NCBI GenBank assembly: GCA_947573465.1
Contig: CANPET010000128.1
Span: 1-5,658, forward strand
Source: an uncultured Eubacterium sp.
Lineage (GTDB): Bacteria > Bacillota > Clostridia > Lachnospirales > Lachnospiraceae
Direction of reading: 5' to 3'
Length of the DNA: 5,658 bases
The notes beneath the pieces are model-generated. The model was not told the origin of the DNA. It saw nothing but the letters and a program-made list of their open reading frames with translations, and made no database searches. Shown here in pieces: positions 1 to 5,658 of the stretch. Made by a program: the position numbers and the translations under genes. How positions within the stretch are numbered: the stretch's first letter is position 1; the number at the start of each line of letters is the position of its first letter.

Positions 1-7
1 AGGACCC

Positions 8-3000
8 CTATCTAAGGCAAGACTGGTCCTTGGTGATATATAAGTTGTATGCACCATCTGCCGGCAAGTCACTTGCGTATATCCTTGCAAAAGCCCCTTC
101 CGGTATCGGCATATCTACACCATTAATCTTTACTGCACTATATGGAGCCGCAACACCACCTGCAGCAATATAGATATGCTTACCTTTTCCATCTGTTTCT
201 ACCTGTATTGTTCCAAAGTTACTTGCATTTTCTGTTGGAATATAATACAAATACTCTCCATCAGAGTTTGGTACTTCTTTCCATACAGCGTCTGCCGGAT
301 CAACTACCGGCTTAATCTTTGACGAAGTTGTAACTTCTTCATCTGCTTTGTTCGGTCCATAAACTGCGATTTCTCTGAGGTGTACTCCCCACTCTGCATC
401 ATTACATGCAGTAGCACTTATTTTTACATACTGTCCGGTAACTTCTTCTGCAAAATGAATTGTGTCATATCTCCATCCTACATTAGATGCATCTTTTATT
501 TGAGCTACCTGCTCGTAATTCGTTCCATCTGCTGAGATTTCAACAGTATAGTCTTTTGCACTTGCAGTACCTGCCTCCCAGATTGCCTCTATCTGATTAA
601 TATTGCGCACAGCGCCCAAATTAATCACAATATATGGGGTAGGATCAACAGCTTGCTTATCAGCCTGCCATCCTGTTCCTGTACTATTATCAAACGCATT
701 ATTAACAGCTCCCTTATTACTTGATGCACTGGCTGTTACGCCATCATAATCTGTGTAATCATAATTTAATACACCGTTAATCTCTTTCTGTACCTCAAGT
801 GCACTATCTTTTGTGCCTGGTGTATATTCCATGAAAGATGTTACAGTTACTTCCTGCTCTTTTGTTTCATTCTGATTTGATGTTGCACCCTTTCTGTAAG
901 AAATTACATCAACTTTATGTTTTCCTCCATCAATATTTTCAAACACATGTGTTCCTGCTGAAACTCTATCCATTGTCTGTCCATCGATTAAAACATAATA
1001 TTCATAATCACTCTGTGTTTCTACACTATCGATAGTTACTTTAATCTTATTATATCCGTCTGCTTCTGCTGTAAAGTTCGGATGTTCCAGCGTGATTGGT
1101 GTTGTTTCTACAGCATTCTTATCTGAATCCAGTACAACCACTTCACGAATCTGCATACCGTAAGTGCCTGTAGCCGGATAATTCACACGAATATATCTTA
1201 CATTACCTTCCATAAATGAAACATTATCCACTGTCTGAGGAGTTGCAGCATCTAAAGAAGCAACCGTCTTTTCCGGTACAGCATCACGATAAAAGTTTCC
1301 ATGTACGGAATACTGTATGCTGTAACTATGTCCTGCAACACTGACAACGTCTCTATTATCCTCATATCTGATAATAATCTTATCAATGGAATTCGCCGGA
1401 TAATATGTTCCTAAATCAATCGTAAAACTTGTAGCACCTCCACTACCGTTTCCTCCAGTACCATCTGTAACATTAACTCTTGTGTCGAAATTACCATCTG
1501 TAATTCTGGCAAGTCCTTCATCTCCGCCTTCATTAAATCCACCTGTTGTTGTTACTGTTTTCTGATAAGCTAAATTGTAAACAGGACTCTTTGCCTGTTC
1601 TTCTAAGTTTTCTAATACTTCCTCTTCATCTCTGGCACCAAATGCCTGTGTAAGATATGTGCTTCTATTGCTCAACCATGTTCTAAGATCATCAACATAC
1701 TCTTCATATGTATCATGAGTAATCATTGAACCATATACATTTTCTCCTAAAACCTGTGATGCACCATATACAGCATTAATTACCCAGCCATTATTATATC
1801 CGTTTTCTGCTGATGAAAATACATTATAAGCCTTAGAATAGTTATTATCTGCCGATTTTTTCAGTTCATTATATGTTCTGGTAACAGCACCTTCTGCAGC
1901 ATAAAGATCTTTGATCGTTGGTAATAATTTCTCCCATCTTGTCTTTACTAACTCTGCAAATTCAGGTACTGCCATTAACGCACCAAACCATTTATTCTCT
2001 TTCTGTGCATAAAGGTCATCAAATTTCTCATTATTAAGAGCATTTCCGCTGGATAAATCCAAATCCCAAAGTGGTCCTGCATATAATTTTTTAGCTGTAA
2101 CATTACCTTCTGCATCTGTCTGTGACTGAATGTAGTATCTTGTAGAACTAAAACCAATATCTTTCGTCTTGAATAATTCAGATACAATATAAAAATCTAC
2201 AAAAGATTCCAAATCAATCAAATTAGATATTTGTGTAAAGTCTTTTGCCTGCAAAGCAGTCTCAAACTCTTCCAGGTATGCAAGAGTTCTGTCTCTCTTT
2301 CCATCATACTGTGGGTCTGTTGCAATATCTTCTGGTTCGTTTACAGCAAAGTACATGTCATACTTGCTTGTTCTGCCTTTTAAGTGAGGGTCTGTACTCT
2401 CATCTCTGGCAGTATTATCAATTTCAAGAAGAATGTCGTCATTATTAGCATTTCCTGCATCAATGTTTACACGATTAACGCCTTCTTCTACAGATTCAAT
2501 TAATAAATAAGATCCTAAATAGTTGCCATCTACATATAAATCTGCCGGCTTACATTTACTACTAAATGCATTGCCGCTGGCATGCTGTGCTTCTAACTTA
2601 TTATAGAAATCAAAAGCAACCTGATTTCTCATTAAAGTTTTATCAAAACAGTTTGCAAGAAGGCTCCACTTTTTCGCTGAACCCATGCCAAACAAATCAT
2701 ATGCTGCATTAAACTTAATATTATATGCTTTCTTCTGTGCTGACTTTGTAGAATTTCCACGTACATTCGCTGTACCATAATCCCAAGCTGCAACTGTTCC
2801 ATCTGCACCTTTTACAGTGATGGCTGCGTCAAATTTAATCTTTGACTCATCCTTATATATATCTACATCTTTTGTAACTTTACTTCCTGATGTAGTTCTC
2901 GATGTATTAATAAAAATCTGTGCAATTCCATCATCATAGGCATTTACTGCACTTGCCTTATATGTAAACTGTGTTACTTCTGAGTCAGGTAAAGCAGTTT

Positions 3001-4123
3001 CAGTTCCCTCACTGTCTGTATAAACACCTTTTACCTTTACGTCATATTTTGTTCCGTCTGTTAATCCAAGTGCTTCTAGGTCAACTTTATCACCTGAGGC
3101 AGAAACCTCAACAGTCTTATCTCCAATACTTACAATATACTTTTTAGTACTTCCCTCCGGCAGTACATTAGCATCTTTAAAGTATACTCTATATCCCTCA
3201 TTTGCTTCTGTGAAATCATATACAAAAGCATTCGTAACTGCTGTTAGTTCCGTAACTTCTCCACCACTGGTCTGTTGCTCACCCGGTTTTCCTTTTCGAA
3301 TAACAAAACTAAATTCCTGACCATTACCATTTGTACCTGTAACGACATTATATGCGTTGTCCGTTAAATCACTGTCAAAGAATCCCAGCCATGCACCACC
3401 GTCACTGTGATCGTTATCTGTTGGAACTGCAACTCCATTTACTTTAACATTTTTATAAGGCGGCGCATAACCAAACTCTAAAAACACTCTGTTACCAGCA
3501 GCAACAGTTCCATATCTCCTTTGGCTGAAGCTTACTCCTGTTGCCGGTTTAATCCATGCAACAGCATGCTCAATGCCATTATTGGGATTTGTAATATTTT
3601 CAATTGTCTCAAAATTAAGACCTGAATAATCTCCACCTGCATGACTGGCAGTTGTTGTTTCTGATGTGGTATCAGATTCGCTACCACCACTAGGAGTTCC
3701 TTTCTTTAATATAATAACAGCCTTTCCTGTAGTAGCTGTAACTACCAACTCGTGATAAGCATTATCCGACAAAGCTGACACCAAAAAGGTTGTCATTCCA
3801 TTTGACTGTTCAAACACCTCCTCATCACTGACTGTCTTTGGTACACCATCTATTGTAATTTTGGTGTTCTCCATTGTATTATTGGCAGAATATACTAGTT
3901 TCATATAATTCTGCTCATAAAATTCCGGTGTTCCACCAAAACCCTCTATGCTGTTCTCTTTCAAATGCCACGCATACGTGCCATTCATACCAGTAACTTC
4001 AGTGAAACGCAATCCCGAATAATCTTCTGCAGCTTCGACTGTCTTTGGCGTATAACTTAAACTAGTAATAACCATCGCCAATGCAACAACAACTGACACT
4101 GCTCGTCTCATAGTTCCTTTCAT
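8..4123 (-). CDS. Large secreted CotH-domain protein with F5/8 type C, Fn3-like and repeated accessory modules
   Basis: Exported 1371-residue protein. Residues 1-32 form a signal peptide: Arg at 6-7, a hydrophobic core around 8-23 and a probable cut after VEA (31). Domains in order: repeat module at about 33-142; a Ser/Thr-rich linker (143-163); a second module (164-280); an Fn3-like region (288-392); CotH (about 396-835); F5/8 type C (847-1000); an Fn3-like region (1006-1097); F5/8 type C (1115-1257); a third module copy (1275-1371). CotH hallmarks are RGNSTK (455-460), KKWSLLAN-x2-DKTLMRN (484-500), Y-LGSYLLIESVEEGVNR (535-551) and GPLWDLDLSSGN (683-694), whose Asp pair (687, 689) is a candidate metal site. 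Family members include atypical protein kinases; activity here is inferred. The F5/8 domains suggest glycan or surface binding. The start is supported by AAGGAAGG six bases upstream. There is no LPXTG, dockerin or membrane anchor. The last residues (ITKDQSCLR) stop before the module's expected final strand, so the C-terminus may be truncated or an edge artefact. Confidence 0.93.
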   Translation of the reverse strand: MKGTMRRAVSVVVALAMVITSLSYTPKTVEAAEDYSGLRFTEVTGMNGTYAWHLKENSIEGFGGTPEFYEQNYMKLVYSANNTMENTKITIDGVPKTVSDEEVFEQSNGMTTFLVSALSDNAYHELVVTATTGKAVIILKKGTPSGGSESDTTSETTTASHAGGDYSGLNFETIENITNPNNGIEHAVAWIKPATGVSFSQRRYGTVAAGNRVFLEFGYAPPYKNVKVNGVAVPTDNDHSDGGAWLGFFDSDLTDNAYNVVTGTNGNGQEFSFVIRKGKPGEQQTSGGEVTELTAVTNAFVYDFTEANEGYRVYFKDANVLPEGSTKKYIVSIGDKTVEVSASGDKVDLEALGLTDGTKYDVKVKGVYTDSEGTETALPDSEVTQFTYKASAVNAYDDGIAQIFINTSRTTSGSKVTKDVDIYKDESKIKFDAAITVKGADGTVAAWDYGTANVRGNSTKSAQKKAYNIKFNAAYDLFGMGSAKKWSLLANCFDKTLMRNQVAFDFYNKLEAQHASGNAFSSKCKPADLYVDGNYLGSYLLIESVEEGVNRVNIDAGNANNDDILLEIDNTARDESTDPHLKGRTSKYDMYFAVNEPEDIATDPQYDGKRDRTLAYLEEFETALQAKDFTQISNLIDLESFVDFYIVSELFKTKDIGFSSTRYYIQSQTDAEGNVTAKKLYAGPLWDLDLSSGNALNNEKFDDLYAQKENKWFGALMAVPEFAELVKTRWEKLLPTIKDLYAAEGAVTRTYNELKKSADNNYSKAYNVFSSAENGYNNGWVINAVYGASQVLGENVYGSMITHDTYEEYVDDLRTWLSNRSTYLTQAFGARDEEEVLENLEEQAKSPVYNLAYQKTVTTTGGFNEGGDEGLARITDGNFDTRVNVTDGTGGNGSGGATSFTIDLGTYYPANSIDKIIIRYEDNRDVVSVAGHSYSIQYSVHGNFYRDAVPEKTVASLDAATPQTVDNVSFMEGNVRYIRVNYPATGTYGMQIREVVVLDSDKNAVETTPITLEHPNFTAEADGYNKIKVTIDSVETQSDYEYYVLIDGQTMDRVSAGTHVFENIDGGKHKVDVISYRKGATSNQNETKEQEVTVTSFMEYTPGTKDSALEVQKEINGVLNYDYTDYDGVTASASSNKGAVNNAFDNSTGTGWQADKQAVDPTPYIVINLGAVRNINQIEAIWEAGTASAKDYTVEISADGTNYEQVAQIKDASNVGWRYDTIHFAEEVTGQYVKISATACNDAEWGVHLREIAVYGPNKADEEVTTSSKIKPVVDPADAVWKEVPNSDGEYLYYIPTENASNFGTIQVETDGKGKHIYIAAGGVAAPYSAVKINGVDMPIPEGAFARIYASDLPADGAYNLYITKDQSCLR

Positions 4124-4140
4124 GTTCTTCCTTCCTTTCT
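4124..4140 (-). promoter_or_regulatory. Ribosome binding site of the CotH gene
   Basis: The minus strand reads AAGGAAGG at 4137-4130, followed by six bases and then ATG (4123-4121). This purine-rich Shine-Dalgarno site favours the first Met over the in-frame Met at residue 5. That second Met has only AAAGGA three bases upstream, which is too close. Confidence 0.8.
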
Positions 4141-4281
4141 TTTTTCTAATACTCCATTGCCTTTTTTTCAGTCCCGCTTATTTGTTTAGACACAAAAATG
4201 GTTTCCAATATGCTTTCAATAGTAATACTTTTCTTTTTTGCTATATCATATTTCAAACTATTTTATAAAGAATTTAAAATT

Positions 4282-4310
4282 ATTTTATATCTAACCCCCC
4301 TATTTTTCAA
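4282..4310 (-). promoter_or_regulatory. Probable sigma-A promoter of the CotH gene, with a G6 tract in its spacer
   Basis: Minus-strand -35 TTGAAA (4310-4305; 5/6 to TTGACA) and -10 TAAAAT (4287-4282; 5/6 to TATAAT) are separated by exactly 17 bases. The predicted start of transcription is near 4275, leaving a 5' leader of about 150 bases before the ATG at 4123. The spacer contains six consecutive G (4300-4295). I recognised no riboswitch in the leader. Confidence 0.65.
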
Positions 4311-4359
4311 GGGATTGAATCATTTTTATTTTTTCGTGTCTATGTCCCAAATTCCCCGT

Positions 4360-4388
4360 ATTATAGGGTCAAAACATTTTTATTGCAT
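4360..4388 (-). promoter_or_regulatory. Weak second promoter candidate upstream of the CotH gene
   Basis: The minus strand has a perfect -10 hexamer TATAAT (4365-4360), but the -35 position 17 bases upstream is ATGCAA (4388-4383), only 3/6 to consensus, and there is no TGn extension. In an AT-rich intergenic stretch this may be chance. If used, it would give a leader of about 230 bases. Confidence 0.25.
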
Positions 4389-4467
4389 TTTTTTCCTTTA
4401 CAAAAGTCTCATAATAAGATAAAATTAAAGTTTACTTAAAATCTCTTTTTTAAAGATTCTATAGAAT

Positions 4468-4496
4468 AAAAAACCAAGTACATACTGTACTTGGTT
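4468..4496 (-). terminator. Intrinsic terminator of the 175-residue protein gene
   Basis: A perfect 11-bp inverted repeat (4472-4482 with 4486-4496, arm AACCAAGTACA) closes a three-base loop. On the minus strand the stem runs straight into a T tract: six consecutive T, two of them in the stem (4473-4468). It begins 53 bases after the TAA stop at 4552-4550. The plus-strand side has no matching T run, so it works mainly for minus-strand transcripts and separates this gene from the CotH gene. Confidence 0.85.
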
Positions 4497-4549
4497 AAAT
4501 ATCATTTTAAATTTATTTCAATTCTGATGTGTCATACTTTCTCATAATG

Positions 4550-5077
4550 TTACTTTATGACCTTACGCTTTGTCCATTTTCCATAAACCTTTTTACCATT
4601 GCTGCCTTTCACATATGCCCTTGCTTTTATGTAATATTTCCTTTTTATCTTTAAGTTTTTTAATGTAAATCTGTTATTTTTAAACGTTTTAACTTTTGCT
4701 TTTTTAAATTTCTTATTTTGTGCATATTTAATTTGATATCTGACACCCTTCACTTTTGTTATTTTTTTCAAAATAACTTTTGCTTTTCTGCTTTTTTTAT
4801 TTTTCCTTGTTGCTGATTTTATAGAGGTTTTTAATAATTTTTTTAATCTGATCTTCGTAACTTTAACAGATGATATCTGAACCGGATTATCTATCACAGC
4901 ATCTCCCGGGTCATCATCCACAAATAAATCAGCAAATGGATTATCCATTATATCTCCATCAAAGCCATCTGCTTTTACATCATGCAATGATGAAACATTT
5001 GCTGTTCCCACTGCTAGCACAATCATCATTATTATAATTGTTATCTTATAAAATACTTTCTTCATTATATTATTCAT
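4550..5077 (-). CDS. Small secreted, charge-bipolar, Lys-rich protein with an Fn3-like C-terminus
   Basis: A 175-residue exported protein of unknown function. An N-terminal signal peptide has Lys at 6-7, a hydrophobic core at about 12-24 and a probable cut near residues 30-36. Residues 37-63 carry ten Asp and no Lys or Arg. Residues 71-175 contain no Asp or Glu but 35 Lys and 8 Arg by my count. Within the basic part, about 107-175 follow the strand pattern of Lachnospiraceae Fn3-like domains: Y-x-I-x-Y near 114-118, NKKFKKAK (121-128), LKNLK (139-143), YYIKARAYVK (148-157) and KVYGKW (163-168). The start is uncertain. Met1 has AAGGA 11 bases upstream, while Met5 (codon 5065-5063) has AAGGG 12 bases upstream and begins a typical MKK signal peptide. 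It has its own promoter and terminator, so it is probably monocistronic. The basic part could bind anionic cell-wall polymers or nucleic acid, or be a substrate of the neighbouring CotH protein; none of these is shown. Confidence 0.8.
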   Translation of the reverse strand: MNNIMKKVFYKITIIIMMIVLAVGTANVSSLHDVKADGFDGDIMDNPFADLFVDDDPGDAVIDNPVQISSVKVTKIRLKKLLKTSIKSATRKNKKSRKAKVILKKITKVKGVRYQIKYAQNKKFKKAKVKTFKNNRFTLKNLKIKRKYYIKARAYVKGSNGKKVYGKWTKRKVIK

Positions 5078-5119
5078 CCCTTATTAATTCCTTTTTCAAC
5101 AAAAACAATTGTAGTTATT

Positions 5120-5148
5120 ATTTTATCATTAACTGATTCAAATAACAA
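5120..5148 (-). promoter_or_regulatory. Probable sigma-A promoter of the Lys-rich protein gene
   Basis: Minus-strand -35 TTGTTA (5148-5143; 4/6) and -10 TAAAAT (5125-5120; 5/6) have a 17-base spacer. Transcription would start near 5112, giving a leader of about 35-47 bases depending on which start codon is used. It lies downstream of the GC-rich hairpin, which fits independent transcription from the gene at the right edge. Confidence 0.6.
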
Positions 5149-5155
5149 GCATCTG

Positions 5156-5199
5156 TTCTTTTTTCAGGCGGCCCTAAGACCGCCCTCTAAAAGAAAGAA
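5156..5199 (-). terminator. GC-rich stem-loop after the right-edge gene; possible atypical terminator
   Basis: The minus strand has GGCGG (5184-5180) paired with CCGCC (5171-5167) around an eight-base loop, plus a G-U wobble pair at the base. Flanking T-rich and A-rich arms (5199-5194 with 5161-5156) can pair to extend the stem. It sits 40 bases after the TAA at 5227-5225 and before the next promoter, which is where a terminator is expected. However, the T tract precedes the GC stem and an A tract follows it, opposite to a normal intrinsic terminator. It could instead be a processing or mRNA-stability hairpin. Confidence 0.4.
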
Positions 5200-5224
5200 T
5201 ATTTATATAACCCCATTTACTTGA

Positions 5225-5658
5225 TTATTTTGCTATTGTATTAGACCAATTATAATCTACTTCCTTATAATCAGGATTTACCTTTGTTAAAATCTTGGTA
5301 TAGATTGCATTGTGACCGCTAGCCGTACTCATAAGATCATTATCATACAACGCTGATGCTACATCATGAATACTATATGAATATGCATCACTATATACAA
5401 TATTTCCATCACCAGTCTTTGCATAGGCTCTTACCATATAAGACACTGTATATCCTGTTTTATTCAGTCCACTAACATTCATTGTTCTTGCATAGTACTG
5501 TGCGGTATCTGATACCCCTAATTTTGCACTTATTTTTCCTGATTCTGTTGCTGCATATGTCTTAACGTATGTATTATCACTATCTACCACCATATCTTCA
5601 GCAGTAATTGGTGTATCTCCATATGCTAATCAGTATATCAGTCCTGCCTCTTCATACT
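5225..5658 (-). CDS. C-terminal part of a larger surface protein, leaving the window, interrupted by an in-frame TGA
   Basis: From the right edge to the TAA at 5227-5225 one frame is protein-like, broken only by TGA at 5632-5630. Before the TGA it reads YEEAGLIY and after it LAYGDTPITAEDM, continuing to the end. An ATG at 5593-5591 would give a 122-residue product, but it has no signal peptide and protein-like sequence runs upstream of it, so it is unlikely to be the true start. Recognisable stretches are YVKTYAATESGKISAKLG, SDTAQYYARTM, VSYMVRAYAKTGDGNIVYSD and a closing part with LYDNDLMSTASGHNAIYTKILTK; the whole resembles, from memory, the C-terminal tail of large Lachnospiraceae extracellular proteins. 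The first half has an Fn3-like look (MVRAYAKTGDG), and the last 50 residues look helical. Most of the gene lies outside the window, so its main function cannot be read. It is either a pseudogene or a sequencing error close to a contig end. Confidence 0.6.
5630..5632 (-). other. In-frame TGA inside the C-terminal fragment
   Basis: The TGA sits between GLIY and LAYGD, with protein-like sequence of the same frame on both sides. A single change from GGA (Gly) or TGG (Trp) would restore the frame. TGA recoding is not supported: the CotH and Lys-rich genes contain ordinary TGG-coded Trp and no internal TGA. Confidence 0.7.

Larger units (their letters stand above)
4124..4549. other. Intergenic region between the CotH gene and the Lys-rich protein gene
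   Basis: These 426 very AT-rich bases hold, on the minus strand, the terminator of the upstream gene (4468-4496), the CotH promoter or promoters (4282-4388), a leader of about 150 bases and the ribosome binding site. An open plus-strand frame at 4198-4422 lacks a ribosome binding site and reads like translated AT-rich sequence, so I see no gene here. No tRNA, riboswitch core or repeat array is visible. Confidence 0.7.

Noticed and set aside
838..1035. Plus-strand open frame of 65 codons
   Set aside because: It lies wholly inside the CotH gene on the opposite strand, with no ribosome binding site or protein-like pattern; the same applies to the frame at 2245-2448.
1975..2187. Minus-strand open frame of 70 codons in a second frame of the CotH gene
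   Set aside because: It overlaps the conserved CotH core, including the WDLDLSSGN region, which is clearly coded in the main frame.
4124..4275. Possible riboswitch in the leader of about 150 bases of the CotH gene
   Set aside because: I looked for cyclic-di-GMP and other conserved cores and saw none, nor a terminator or anti-terminator pair ahead of the ribosome binding site.
4198..4422. Plus-strand open frame of 74 codons with a hydrophobic N-terminus
   Set aside because: There is no ribosome binding site before the ATG. The Phe/Ile/Leu/Tyr-rich content is what AT-rich DNA gives in any frame, and the stretch overlaps the minus-strand CotH promoter and leader.
4456..4467. Perfect 12-base palindrome ATTCTATAGAAT beside the terminator
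   Set aside because: Short AT-rich palindromes are common in this composition. It lies between transcription units, away from either promoter, and no second copy was seen.
1..5658. Window as a circular element, joining the two edges
   Set aside because: Joining the edges does not restore a continuous reading frame between the CotH C-terminus and the right-edge fragment, and there is no terminal direct repeat.
1..5658. Defence system, CRISPR array, transposase, tRNA or rRNA
   Set aside because: No direct-repeat array, nuclease or transposase motif or structural RNA could be recognised on either strand.

Overview
The window looks like chromosomal sequence from a low-GC, Gram-positive gut-type clostridium, most likely Lachnospiraceae. 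The reasons are the AT-rich composition, purine-rich Shine-Dalgarno sites, near-consensus sigma-A-type promoters with 17-base spacers, and secreted proteins built from CotH, F5/8 type C and fibronectin-III-like modules. The taxon is inferred from style and was not tested by a search.

Every supportable gene lies on the minus strand, so transcription runs from high to low coordinates. At the right edge (5225-5658) is the 3' end of a larger secreted or surface protein gene that leaves the window. Its reading frame carries an in-frame TGA at 5630-5632. Between it and the next gene are a GC-rich hairpin (5156-5199) and a promoter (5120-5148). Next comes a 175-residue secreted protein (4550-5077) with an acidic N-terminal stretch, a C-terminal 105 residues that contain no Asp or Glu, and a likely Fn3-like C-terminal domain. 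It is closed by an intrinsic terminator (4468-4496). A separate promoter (4282-4310), whose spacer holds a G6 run, then drives a 1371-residue exported multidomain CotH protein (8-4123), which fills most of the window.

The CotH protein reads: signal peptide, two copies of an unnamed beta-rich module, an Fn3-like domain, the CotH domain (about 396-835), an F5/8 type C domain, an Fn3-like domain, a second F5/8 type C domain, and a third copy of the unnamed module that stops short about 30 bases from the left edge. All three genes make exported proteins. They are separated by their own promoters and terminators, so they look like a cluster of independently transcribed surface-protein genes and not one operon. 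CotH-family proteins include atypical protein kinases that phosphorylate very basic spore-coat proteins, so the very basic protein next door is a reasonable candidate partner; this is inference. Both window edges show reading-frame oddities, which may be real truncations or low-quality contig ends.
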